Positions 44,431 to 52,159 of a stretch of DNA of 64,000 bases are shown here, piece after piece. Position numbers and translations under genes: made by a program. The first letter of the stretch is position 1. The number at the start of each line of letters is the position of its first letter. Under the pieces are notes generated by a model. That model saw only the letters and a list, made by a program, of their open reading frames with translations. It was not told the DNA's origin and ran no database searches. This DNA comes from Algoriphagus mannitolivorans DSM 15301 (GTDB lineage: Bacteria > Bacteroidota > Bacteroidia > Cytophagales > Cyclobacteriaceae). Location of the stretch: contig NZ_AUBV01000008.1 in NCBI RefSeq assembly GCF_000429425.1, forward strand, positions 221,358 to 285,357, in the 5' to 3' direction.

Positions 44431-44575
44431 TTTTAAACTGGTCATTACTATTAAAAAATTTATTCGTTTAATATTGACAAGATCAAAAATCAGGCGATAT
44501 ATTTAGTTCAAATTCAATGTGCAGTGAACCTTTTAATTAATTTCTCTAACTCAAAAACTTATAAAAGGAAAATTA

Positions 44576-44836
44576 ATGTTTATGGATTCAATTAAAAAAT
44601 GGGAACAATTCTCAATTTTCTTGCTAATAGTTTTGATATATATTGGATTTTTCCTTAAGTCAATCTCGATTTCCTTGTTAATCTTATTTTTTGGTATTCT
44701 AATCCAAATCTTAATTTTCTACCTGTATAAGAAGCAAAATCTAATGGGGGACTTCATAAAAAATAAAATAGGAGCAATTTTAACAGGTATAATTTTAATT
44801 GGATTCTTTCTTATTAAAAACTCTGGCGGATTCTGA
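44576..44836 (+). CDS. Small hypothetical membrane protein (86 aa)
   Basis: An 86-residue, AT-rich gene coding for three hydrophobic helices: FSIFLLIVLIYIGFFLKSIS, LLILFFGILIQILIFYLY, and the ILTGIILIGFFLI stretch near the end. It has an AAAGGA-like sequence 9 nt before the ATG at 44576; the ATG at 44582 is an alternative. Two near-identical terminators flank it (44401 and 44881). Codon and base use differ from neighbours, so it may be a recent arrival. No family is recognised. Confidence 0.55.
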   Translation: MFMDSIKKWEQFSIFLLIVLIYIGFFLKSISISLLILFFGILIQILIFYLYKKQNLMGDFIKNKIGAILTGIILIGFFLIKNSGGF

Positions 44837-44880
44837 TTTACGATTTCAAAAATTCCTTGTTTAAAAATTTCTCTAATTAA

Positions 44881-44910
44881 AATCCCCGGCAATTTGTCGG
44901 GGATTTTTTA
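44881..44910 (+). terminator. Terminator of the 86-aa membrane-protein gene
   Basis: AATCCCCGGCA (44881-44891) and TGTCGGGGATT (44895-44905) pair with one G-U; Ts follow. It is almost the same sequence as the htpG terminator 480 nt upstream. Confidence 0.88.
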
Positions 44911-44959
44911 TTCCCCACTCCCGGACTAGGCTATTCAAAGAATTGGTTTATTTTTGTTT

Positions 44960-45376
44960 ATGCTTTCCAAAAAGACCAAATACGCCCTGCACGCCCTTAC
45001 CTACTTGGGCAAACACAAAGCCGAAGGAACCGTCCTGATTCATGATATCGCCGAAGAACATGGAATTTCCCATAAGTTTTTGGAAAACATCTTGCTGGAA
45101 CTCCGCAAGGCTGGCTATCTGGGTAGCAAAAAAGGAAAAGGTGGTGGCTACTACCTGATCAAAGAACCGAAGGACATTCCATTATCCAGGGTGATTCGAC
45201 TACTAGACGGACCGATCGCCCTCCTTCCTTGCGTCAGCCTAAATTACTATGAACCCTGTGCAGAATGCAAAGATGAAGCCCGATGCGGGATAAATAAGGT
45301 CATGATTCAGGTTCGAGATGAAACTCTTAAAATACTGGAAAACAAGACTTTAGAAGATATTTTACAAGGGGAATGA
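44960..45376 (+). CDS. Rrf2 family transcriptional regulator
   Basis: A 138-residue winged-helix regulator. It begins LSKKTKYALHALTYLGKHKA; the recognition helix region is ISHKFLENILLELRKAGYLG and the wing SKKGKGGGYYL. Four cysteines (CVSLNYYEPCAEC and RCG) lie where IscR-type members bind an Fe-S cluster. CymR-type members instead sense the cysteine supply through a partner protein. It stands 73 nt ahead of the sulfate-assimilation genes, which it probably controls. ATG at 44960 is preferred to TTG at 44954. Confidence 0.88.
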   Translation: MLSKKTKYALHALTYLGKHKAEGTVLIHDIAEEHGISHKFLENILLELRKAGYLGSKKGKGGGYYLIKEPKDIPLSRVIRLLDGPIALLPCVSLNYYEPCAECKDEARCGINKVMIQVRDETLKILENKTLEDILQGE

Positions 45377-45398
45377 AATTTTTTTCATATTAACCCTA

Positions 45399-45435
45399 TA
45401 ATTTTGATAGGCTTTATATACTTTTGCCAGTATAT
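45399..45435 (+). promoter_or_regulatory. Promoter and candidate operator of the sulfate-assimilation operon
   Basis: TAATTTTG (45399-45406) is a full -7 box. Immediately downstream an inverted repeat, ATATAC (45416-45421), 8 nt, GTATAT (45430-45435), overlaps the expected transcription start. It is a good candidate site for the Rrf2 protein encoded next door; no second copy was found before the other cys genes. Confidence 0.5.
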
Positions 45436-45449
45436 CTCTCATACAACCT

Positions 45450-45728
45450 ATGATACTAGACCAGCCACTGAAACGATTCTTTGTCTCCAAAAAAGGAAAG
45501 GACACGAACATCAAAAGCTTGATCAAGTCTATTTCCTGGAGGGTGGTAGGCACCATTGACACGATGGTGATTTCCTACTTCGTCACCGGTCAGCTAATCA
45601 TGGCAGTATCCATCGGATCTGTAGAAGTCGTGACCAAAATATTCCTGTATTACCTCCATGAGCGGGTATGGGAAAATGTAACCAGAACTAAGAAAAATGA
45701 GCCAGAACCAGAACTTGTCAGATCTTGA
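45450..45728 (+). CDS. DUF2061 membrane protein
   Basis: A 92-residue protein with the DUF2061 core (about 25-80): SLIKSISWRVVGTIDTMVIS, then FVTGQLIMAVSIGSVEVVTK and IFLYYLHERVWENV. Two membrane helices are likely. The family is often found beside cysH or cysDN in bacteria, but its activity is unknown. It overlaps cysH by 32 nt, which means tight coupling, so a part in sulfate uptake or reduction is a reasonable inference. Confidence 0.85.
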   Translation: MILDQPLKRFFVSKKGKDTNIKSLIKSISWRVVGTIDTMVISYFVTGQLIMAVSIGSVEVVTKIFLYYLHERVWENVTRTKKNEPEPELVRS

Positions 45729-46401
45729 GTCCCGCTTAAGGGACCTGAGCCCGGGTGAAGGATTGGCAGTATTGGCAGATCTTTTTCCGGGTAAGGTGGT
45801 CTTTTCGACCTCTTTGGGTCAGGAAGACCAGGTAATCACTCAGTTGATTGCCAACCATAAACTTCCGATTCAGATCTTTTCTTTGGATACCGGAAGGCTT
45901 TTTGGAGAGACCTTGGATCTTCTAGCCAGGACAGAATCCAAATACAATACCCGAATCAAACTCTATTATCCTGAGCGTGATTCTGTTGAAAATTGGGTTG
46001 CAAAAAATGGAATCAACGGATTCTATGAAACTGTGGAGAACAGAAAGTCTTGCTGCTATGTCCGCAAGGTAGAGCCTCTTAAAAGAGCCTTAGCAGGCAA
46101 TGAAATCTGGGTTACCGGGCTTCGAGCTGAACAAAGCGCCAACCGTAGCGAAATGAAAAAAATCGAATGGGATGAAGGAAATCAAATTCTCAAATACAAT
46201 CCCCTGTTGGATTGGACTTTTGACGAAATGATTTCCTACATCGAGGAGCATAAAATCCCCTACAATCCGCTCCATGATCAGGGATTTGTCAGCATCGGCT
46301 GCGCTCCCTGCACCCGGGCAATTTTGCCTGGAGAAGATGCCCGAGCCGGGAGATGGTGGTGGGAGGATTCAAAGAAGGAGTGTGGACTGCATAGCAGATA
46401 G
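45697..46401 (+). CDS. cysH: Adenylylsulfate (APS) reductase, CysH family
   Basis: Reduces activated sulfate to sulfite. The 234-residue protein has the PAPS reductase fold (VFSTSLGQEDQVITQLI). Cysteine pairs in RKSCCYVRKVEPLKRAL and VSIGCAPCTRAI would bind a [4Fe-4S] cluster, which marks the APS-using type rather than PAPS-using E. coli CysH. The catalytic cysteine is in the terminal ECGLH. This fits the absence of a cysC kinase. The final codons and TAG stop are part of a GCAGTAGGCAGTGGG repeat. It overlaps DUF2061 by 32 nt. Confidence 0.92.
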   Translation: MSQNQNLSDLESRLRDLSPGEGLAVLADLFPGKVVFSTSLGQEDQVITQLIANHKLPIQIFSLDTGRLFGETLDLLARTESKYNTRIKLYYPERDSVENWVAKNGINGFYETVENRKSCCYVRKVEPLKRALAGNEIWVTGLRAEQSANRSEMKKIEWDEGNQILKYNPLLDWTFDEMISYIEEHKIPYNPLHDQGFVSIGCAPCTRAILPGEDARAGRWWWEDSKKECGLHSR

Positions 46402-46600
46402 CAGTAGGCAGTGGGCAGTGGGCAGTAAACTTCAGCGTTCAGTATTCAGTATTCAACATTCTTTATTGAAAAATTGGAAGATTGAAAGATTGCAAAATTG
46501 ATGTAGCATCCTTCTTACAATCAAAATAAGTAACCATTTGAAAACAAGGTTTAGATGCTTCCAACCAGCTCGTAAATCGTACTTCATAAATCGTAAATCC
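46390..46600 (+). repeat. Micro-repeat tract between cysH and cysD
   Basis: Four families follow one another. First is AGCAGTAGGCAGTGGGCAGT with a further GGGCAGT (46400-46426). Next is TTCAGTATTCAGTATTCAAC-type sequence (46437-46468). Then come GGAAGATTGAAAGATTGCAA units (46471-46500), and last TCGTAAATCGTACTTCATAA (46570-46589). The first family includes the cysH stop codon. The stretch 46502-46568 has no clear repeats. Confidence 0.7.
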
Positions 46601-46601
46601 T

Positions 46602-47501
46602 ATGTCAAACCTATTTATACCTAACCCTAAAGAAGCAGAATCGATCCATATCCTTCGGGAAGTGGCGGCGCAGTTTGAGCGTCCGGTTTTGCTTTTTTCT
46701 GGGGGAAAAGACTCGATCACCTTGGTGAGACTAGCCCAGAAGGCCTTTTTCCCTGCTAAAATCCCTTTTCCCCTCCTTCACGTGGACACCGGGCACAATT
46801 TTCCTGAGACTATTGAGTTCAGAGATCAGCTGGTCAAAGAACTTGGTCTCGAATTGATTGTGAGAAACGTGCAGGATTCTATTGATCAAGGAAAAGTTCG
46901 TGAGGAAAAAGGTCGCTATGCAAGTCGGAACACGCTGCAAACTACTACCCTCCTGGACGCTATCGAGGAATTTAAATTTGATGCTTGTATTGGTGGGGCA
47001 AGAAGAGATGAGGAAAAAGCCCGCGCCAAGGAGAGGGTGTTTTCTGTGCGGGATGACTTTGGCCAATGGGATGAGAAAAACCAGCGCCCTGAGCTTTTTG
47101 ACATGCTCAACGGCAAAATCCACGTAGGGCAAAACGTACGCGTTTTCCCGATTTCCAACTGGACGGAATTGGATGTATGGGAATATATCCGTACTGAAAA
47201 TATTGCGATTCCCAGCATCTATTTTGCCCACAAGCGGGAAGTCTTTTTCAGGGATGGATTGATTTGGACAGCCAATGAGCATGTATATCGCGAGGCCCAT
47301 GAGGAGGTGACCGAAAAATGGGTTCGCTTCCGAACCGTGGGTGACATGACTTGTACGGCGGCTGTACTTTCTGAGGCGAAAACCTTGGACGATGTAGTCG
47401 CTGAAATCCGGGAATCCACCCTATCAGAGCGTGGAGCCCGCATCGATGACAAGCGGTCAGAGGCCGCGATGGAGTCGAGGAAGAAAGTGGGATATTTTTG
47501 A
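46602..47501 (+). CDS. cysD: Sulfate adenylyltransferase subunit 2
   Basis: The catalytic subunit that forms APS from sulfate and ATP, working with the CysN GTPase. The 299-residue length is typical. The PP-loop is in RPVLLFSGGKDSITLVRLA, with further signatures FPLLHVDTGHNFPET, RRDEEKARAKERVFS, NVRVFPISNWTELDVWEYI and the TVGDMTCTAAVLSEA region. It follows cysH across a repeat spacer and precedes cysN. Confidence 0.96.
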   Translation: MSNLFIPNPKEAESIHILREVAAQFERPVLLFSGGKDSITLVRLAQKAFFPAKIPFPLLHVDTGHNFPETIEFRDQLVKELGLELIVRNVQDSIDQGKVREEKGRYASRNTLQTTTLLDAIEEFKFDACIGGARRDEEKARAKERVFSVRDDFGQWDEKNQRPELFDMLNGKIHVGQNVRVFPISNWTELDVWEYIRTENIAIPSIYFAHKREVFFRDGLIWTANEHVYREAHEEVTEKWVRFRTVGDMTCTAAVLSEAKTLDDVVAEIRESTLSERGARIDDKRSEAAMESRKKVGYF

Positions 47502-47577
47502 TTTATGAATTACGATTGACGAATTACGAATTTGGCTGTGGACCGTGGTCCATGGACCGTTGACTAAAGACTAATAG
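47499..47577 (+). repeat. Micro-repeat tract between cysD and cysN
   Basis: It starts at the cysD stop codon. ATTACGATTGACGAATTACG (47509-47528) is followed by GTGGACCGTGGTCCATGGAC (47538-47557), then CCGTTGACTAAAGACTAATA. The tract fills the entire spacer up to the cysN start. Confidence 0.7.
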
Positions 47578-47579
47578 AA

Positions 47580-48839
47580 ATGGACATACAAGGCAGAAAA
47601 TTGATCAAAATCGCCACAGCAGGCTCGGTGGATGACGGCAAAAGTACCCTGATCGGGCGTTTGCTTTATGAAACGAATTCCCTGACCACAGATAAAATCG
47701 AAGCGATTGAGCGAAATTCCAGACAACGTGGATACGATTACTTGGACTTTTCCTTGGCAACCGATGGCTTGGTAGCCGAGCGAGAGCAAGGAATCACCAT
47801 CGATGTAGCGCATATCTATTTCAACACAAACAAAACCAATTTCATCGTAGCGGATACACCCGGCCATGTGGAATATACCCGAAACATGGTGACTGGAGCC
47901 TCCACTTCCCAGGTGGCAATTATTTTAATTGATGCCCGCAAAGGAGTGATTGAGCAGACTTACCGTCACTTTTTCATCAGCAATCTGCTCCGCATTGGTC
48001 ACGTGGTCGTCGCCATCAACAAAATGGACTTGGTGGATTACAATGAAGATGTCTTTCTGAAAATCAAAGCAGATTTTGATGCCTTGGTGGCTAAAAGCAA
48101 TTTCAGCGAGGATCAAATCACCTTCATTCCTGTTTCAGCCTTGAAAGGGGAAAACATCACCCGAAAGTCCGACCACATGCCTTGGTATGTAGGAAACACT
48201 TTGTTGGATCATCTGGAAGTCTTGGAGCCTCAGGATTTGCAAGAAAGTGCAGTGGCTAGATTCCCTGTCCAATATGTTATCCGACCTAAAACCGAAGCTT
48301 ATCATGACTTCCGCGGTTTTTCGGGCAAACTCTATGGCAATTCGCTTCAAGTCGGAGACCAAGTCACCGTCCTTCCTTCCGGAAATGTATCCACCATCAA
48401 AGGCATTCATTTTTTCGATCAGGAAATTGACGCAGCAGCTCCAGGAGCTTCCGTGGTAATTACTCTGGAAGACGAAGTGGATTGCAGCCGAGGGGATATG
48501 ATTGTGAAAGTCGGAGAAGAACCTTCCAGTGAAAAATCCATCTCTGCTACCCTTTGTCAGGTCAATTCCAAAAATCTCAGAGTTGGCCAAAAATATATCC
48601 TTCAGCACGGGGTCAATCGGGTATTGGCGAAAGTGGAGCAGATCGAATCTAAAATTCATGCTGACTTTTCCGGAACAGAGGAAACTGAGCAGCTGAAGCT
48701 AAATGATATCGGCAAAGTCCAGCTGAGACTAAGCAAACCGGTTCACTTTGATTCTTACCAAACCAATAAATCCAATGGAGCTTTTATTCTGATTGATGAA
48801 GGCAGTTTCGATACGGTTTCGGTGGGATTTATTGAGTAG
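47580..48839 (+). CDS. cysN: Sulfate adenylyltransferase subunit 1 (GTPase)
   Basis: Couples GTP hydrolysis to APS formation by CysD. The 419-residue protein starts with the GTPase domain: P-loop TAGSVDDGKSTLIGRL, switch sequence REQGITIDVAHIYF, DTPGHVEYTRNM and NKMDLVDYN. Two EF-Tu-like beta domains follow (FPVQYVIRPKTEAYHDFRG). No APS kinase domain is fused to it and no cysC is nearby, in agreement with an APS-reducing pathway. Confidence 0.95.
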   Translation: MDIQGRKLIKIATAGSVDDGKSTLIGRLLYETNSLTTDKIEAIERNSRQRGYDYLDFSLATDGLVAEREQGITIDVAHIYFNTNKTNFIVADTPGHVEYTRNMVTGASTSQVAIILIDARKGVIEQTYRHFFISNLLRIGHVVVAINKMDLVDYNEDVFLKIKADFDALVAKSNFSEDQITFIPVSALKGENITRKSDHMPWYVGNTLLDHLEVLEPQDLQESAVARFPVQYVIRPKTEAYHDFRGFSGKLYGNSLQVGDQVTVLPSGNVSTIKGIHFFDQEIDAAAPGASVVITLEDEVDCSRGDMIVKVGEEPSSEKSISATLCQVNSKNLRVGQKYILQHGVNRVLAKVEQIESKIHADFSGTEETEQLKLNDIGKVQLRLSKPVHFDSYQTNKSNGAFILIDEGSFDTVSVGFIE

Positions 48840-48970
48840 CAGAAAGAGATTAGATACTAGACACAAGACGCTAGACATAAGACTTCGATATTCATTATTC
48901 GTTGTTCGACATTCGATATTGAAATTTTAAAATATCGAATATCGAACTCCAAATGATGAACATCGAATTA
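48840..48970 (+). repeat. Micro-repeat tract after cysN
   Basis: It starts directly after the cysN stop. TTAGATACTAGACACAAGAC, then GCTAGACATAAGACTTCG, is followed by ATTCATTATTCGTTGTTCGA, then CATTCGATATTG (to 48922). The AT-rich centre is followed by inverted material (AATATCGAATATCGAACT, TGATGAACATCGAA). The ATATTCGA family is the one seen at 41217. Confidence 0.7.
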
Positions 48971-49056
48971 AAAAAATAAACAGCCCTGACTTTGGTCATG
49001 GCTTTTCTTACAACCTATAAACCTATATTCCCGATAGGGAATTCATATTAAAAGCC

Positions 49057-51153
49057 ATGCAAAGCTTTCGAACCGAACTTGAAAATCCCATTGTAGAGAG
49101 AGACATCCTGGAACTGGAACGTAAAATCGCCCTATTTCGGGAAGGCAAAATTGATGAGGAAAAATTTCGCAGCCTGAGGCTTGCCCGTGGGGTATATGGA
49201 CAAAGGCAACAAGGAGTCCAAATGATCCGGATCAAGCTTCCTTATGGTAGAGCTACTTCAGCCCAGCTAAGAAGGATTTGCAAAGTTTCGGAGGAGTATT
49301 CTACCGGGAGACTGCACATTACCACTCGTCAGGATATTCAGATTCATTACGTTTCTCTCGATCGTACACCACAGCTTTGGGCAGAACTGGAAAAAGATGA
49401 TGTGACCCTCCGGGAAGCATGCGGAAATACCGTAAGAAACGTCACAGCTTCTGAGACTGCTGGAATTGACCCAAAAGAGCCTTTTGATGTTACGCCTTAT
49501 GCGGACGCCACTTTTCGGTATTTCCTGAGAAATCCCATTTGCCAAGAGATGGGCCGAAAGTTCAAAATGGCCTTCTCTTCTTCGGATGAAGATACGGGAC
49601 TAGCCTACATGCATGACTTGGGCTTTATCCCGAAATTGAAGGATGTCAACGGCCAGCAGGTTCGCGGATTCAAAGTTCTTCTTGGGGGAGGTTTGGGTTC
49701 TCAGCCACGGCACGGAGATTTGATCACCGAGTTTTTGGAGACGGATCAATTGATCCCCTTCATTGAAGCCGTTTTGAGGATCTTCGATCGTCATGGGGAA
49801 AGAGCACGAAGAAATAAGGCTCGGATGAAGTTTTTGGTTAAAGAAATCGGAATAGAAGCTTTTTTGGAATTGGTAGAAAATGAAAAGAAAGCCCTCCCAT
49901 TCCAGTCCTTTCCACTGGATTTTGAAAATCAGGATACCCCAGCCTTACCTAATCCACCAACTGTTCAGGCAGAAGGAGAATTGGGACTGGATTTTGAGCT
50001 TTGGAAACTTACCAATATGCTACCTCAAAAACAGGAAGGATATGTTTCCATCGGTGTGCGTGTTCCCTTGGGAGATTTCTATTTGGATCAGGCCAGACCT
50101 TTGGCGGATTTGGTGGAAAAATACGCAGCAGGAGAAATTCGCTTTACCCTTCGCCAGAACATCCTGGTCCGGGATGTAAGAGCAGATTTGATTCCTTTCT
50201 TTTATCAAGAATTGAAAAAAATCAATCTAGCCCTAGGAGGATACAACTCCCTTGGTGACATCACTGCCTGCCCAGGAACAGATACTTGTAATCTCGGCAT
50301 CGCGAGTTCTACAGGGATTGCATCTGAATTGGAGAAGGTCATCCAAAACGAATACCCTCATTTATTGAAAAATAGAGAGCTGGTCATTAAGATTTCTGGT
50401 TGCATGAATGCCTGCGGACAGCACAATATGGCCCACATCGGATTTCAGGGAATGTCTATGAAAGCCGGAAAAACGGTGATTCCAGCGCTCCAGGTCCTTC
50501 TAGGAGGAGGAAATATGGGAGATGGGAATGGGCGCTTTGCAGACAAAGTGACTAAAATCCCTAGTCGTCGCGGTCCTCAAGCACTCCGCCTTTTGATAGA
50601 TGATTTTGAGAAGAATGCAAAGGGATTGGATTTCTTAAGCTACTATGACCTACAGGGACAGATGTATTTCTATGAGCTTCTCAAAGAATTGGCAGATGCC
50701 TCCACGGTCACAGAAGCAGATTCTGTGGACTGGGGACATCAGGAAGCCTATGAGGTAGCAGTGGGTGTCGGCGAATGTGCCGGAGTAGTGATCGACCTAG
50801 TGGCTACTTTGCTTTTGGAAGCTTTGGAAAAACTGGACCTTGGCCAGGAGTCTCTCGAAAATAGAGCTTGGGCAGACAGTATTTACCATCACTATGCTGG
50901 ATTGATCAATGCCGCCAAAGCGCTTTTACTCAGCGAGGATATCAGCACCAATAGCTATGCGAATATCATTTCTTTATTCGATGAGAAGTTTATTCAAACT
51001 GGGAAAATAAACCTAGGGTCCTCTTTTGCAGAGGTAGTGTATCAAATCAACCAAAACGAGCCCTCAGAAGAGTTTGCCAAGGCTTATGCCAAACAGGCGA
51101 TGGAAGTTTATGGCCTTTTGAAAAAGTATCGGGAAGAGGAGGTAGAAGCATGA
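49057..51153 (+). CDS. Sulfite reductase (siroheme/4Fe-4S) with C-terminal HEPN-like domain
   Basis: Reduces sulfite to sulfide with siroheme and a [4Fe-4S] cluster. Residues 1 to about 560 carry two ferredoxin-like/siroheme repeats: RLARGVYGQRQQGVQMIRIK, GRLHITTRQDIQIHYV and a second one, GEIRFTLRQNILVRDV. The cluster ligands are in TACPGTDTCNLG (near 405) and ISGCMNACGQHNMAHIG (near 448). The last about 130 residues (EAYEVAVGVGECAGVVIDLV, RAWADSIYHHYAGLINAAKA, ALLLSED) form a helical HEPN-like extension of unknown role. Electron donor is probably ferredoxin; no CysJ flavoprotein is present. The stop overlaps cobA (ATGA). Confidence 0.9.
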   Translation: MQSFRTELENPIVERDILELERKIALFREGKIDEEKFRSLRLARGVYGQRQQGVQMIRIKLPYGRATSAQLRRICKVSEEYSTGRLHITTRQDIQIHYVSLDRTPQLWAELEKDDVTLREACGNTVRNVTASETAGIDPKEPFDVTPYADATFRYFLRNPICQEMGRKFKMAFSSSDEDTGLAYMHDLGFIPKLKDVNGQQVRGFKVLLGGGLGSQPRHGDLITEFLETDQLIPFIEAVLRIFDRHGERARRNKARMKFLVKEIGIEAFLELVENEKKALPFQSFPLDFENQDTPALPNPPTVQAEGELGLDFELWKLTNMLPQKQEGYVSIGVRVPLGDFYLDQARPLADLVEKYAAGEIRFTLRQNILVRDVRADLIPFFYQELKKINLALGGYNSLGDITACPGTDTCNLGIASSTGIASELEKVIQNEYPHLLKNRELVIKISGCMNACGQHNMAHIGFQGMSMKAGKTVIPALQVLLGGGNMGDGNGRFADKVTKIPSRRGPQALRLLIDDFEKNAKGLDFLSYYDLQGQMYFYELLKELADASTVTEADSVDWGHQEAYEVAVGVGECAGVVIDLVATLLLEALEKLDLGQESLENRAWADSIYHHYAGLINAAKALLLSEDISTNSYANIISLFDEKFIQTGKINLGSSFAEVVYQINQNEPSEEFAKAYAKQAMEVYGLLKKYREEEVEA

Positions 51154-51923
51154 GACAATCCATCATCCCAAAAGTCACTCTGCTTGGGGCAGGCCCCGGA
51201 GACCCTGAATTGATTACATTGAAAGGAATTTTGGCGCTAAATACCGCCGATGTCGTCCTATATGATGCATTAATAGACCCTGTTTTGCTTAACCATGCTC
51301 CTGCCACTTCCCTTAAAATTTTTGTAGGGAAGCGGGTAGGCAAGCATAGCACGCCACAGGAAGACACCAATCAACTCTGTGTAAGCTTAGCTAAAAAATA
51401 CGGGCATGTAGTCCGGTTGAAAGGTGGAGACCCATTTGTATTCGGACGGGGTGGTGAGGAAATAGAATACATCGAAGCCTTTGGAATCCCGACCTCAGTA
51501 ATCCCGGGAATAACCTCCGCCATTGCTGTTCCTGCCGCAGCTGGTATTCCAGTGACCAAAAGAGGAGTTTCGGAGAGTTTTTGGGTCGTAACCGGTACGA
51601 CTACCAGTCAGGAACTTTCCAAAGACTTAGCTTTGGCTGCTCAATCAACGGCAACAGTGGTAATTCTCATGGGCACCAAGAAACTTCCGGAAATAGTAAA
51701 AACCTTCCGTCAAAGTGCAAAGGGACACTTACCCATTGCAATAATCCAAAGTGGAACCACGAGTGACGAAAAAATCACTGCCGGATTTATCTATGATATA
51801 GAGGAGAAGGCTTTGGAAAACCGGGTGGAAGCTCCTGCAATAATCATAGTCGGAGAAGTTGTCAGAGAAAGTCTCCGGTTGGCTGAAGTTTATCGGGAAG
51901 TTGTTAAAATGGAAATACGGTAG
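51150..51923 (+). CDS. cobA: Uroporphyrinogen-III C-methyltransferase
   Basis: Methylates uroporphyrinogen III twice to precorrin-2, the start of siroheme synthesis. The 257-residue protein shows VTLLGAGPGDPELITLKGIL, VVRLKGGDPFVFGRGGEEIE, the TSAIAVPAAAGIPVTKRG loop and VILMGTKKLPEIV. It overlaps the sulfite reductase gene by 4 nt, so cofactor supply and enzyme are co-expressed. The last residues (KMEIR) are encoded by a GAAATACGGTAGAAATA repeat that continues downstream. Confidence 0.95.
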   Translation: MRQSIIPKVTLLGAGPGDPELITLKGILALNTADVVLYDALIDPVLLNHAPATSLKIFVGKRVGKHSTPQEDTNQLCVSLAKKYGHVVRLKGGDPFVFGRGGEEIEYIEAFGIPTSVIPGITSAIAVPAAAGIPVTKRGVSESFWVVTGTTTSQELSKDLALAAQSTATVVILMGTKKLPEIVKTFRQSAKGHLPIAIIQSGTTSDEKITAGFIYDIEEKALENRVEAPAIIIVGEVVRESLRLAEVYREVVKMEIR

Positions 51924-52150
51924 AAATATGCCCTTGGCGAAATACGACTGAAATATACTTAGTTGTACTCGGTGAAAGAGGACTTAGGTGAAATAGGCTT
52001 TGCGAAATAAAACTCACCTCGTTCGTCGAAATAGGTTCGGCTACACCTCACGAGAAACAGTCTCGACCAAAATATTTCGCTCGACAAAGTCAAACTTATT
52101 TCTAAGGTATTTCCACTGTATTTCTAATCTCTTGTCTCTAACTTCTTACC
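51911..52150. repeat. Repeat-filled spacer between cobA and the siroheme gene
   Basis: The left side carries GGAAATACGGTAGAAATATG and GCGAAATACGACTGAAATA units (51911-51957). GGTGAAATAGGCTTTGCGAA follows at 51987. The right side carries the inverted form (TTATTTCTAAGGTATTTCCA, CTGTATTTC at 52097-52125). TAATCTCTTGTCTCTAACTT and CTTACCTC close the tract just before the next gene. No ORF or promoter is evident in these 236 nt. Confidence 0.65.
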
Positions 52151-52159
52151 TCTAAAAGA

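Noticed and set aside
44949..44956. TATTTTTG box before the Rrf2 gene
   Set aside because: It lies only 3 nt before the ATG, too close to be its promoter unless the message is leaderless, and no -33 box is present.
45697..46401. PAPS-specific reductase as the identity of cysH
   Set aside because: The two cysteine pairs typical of Fe-S APS reductases are present and no APS kinase (cysC) is encoded, so the APS-using type is preferred.
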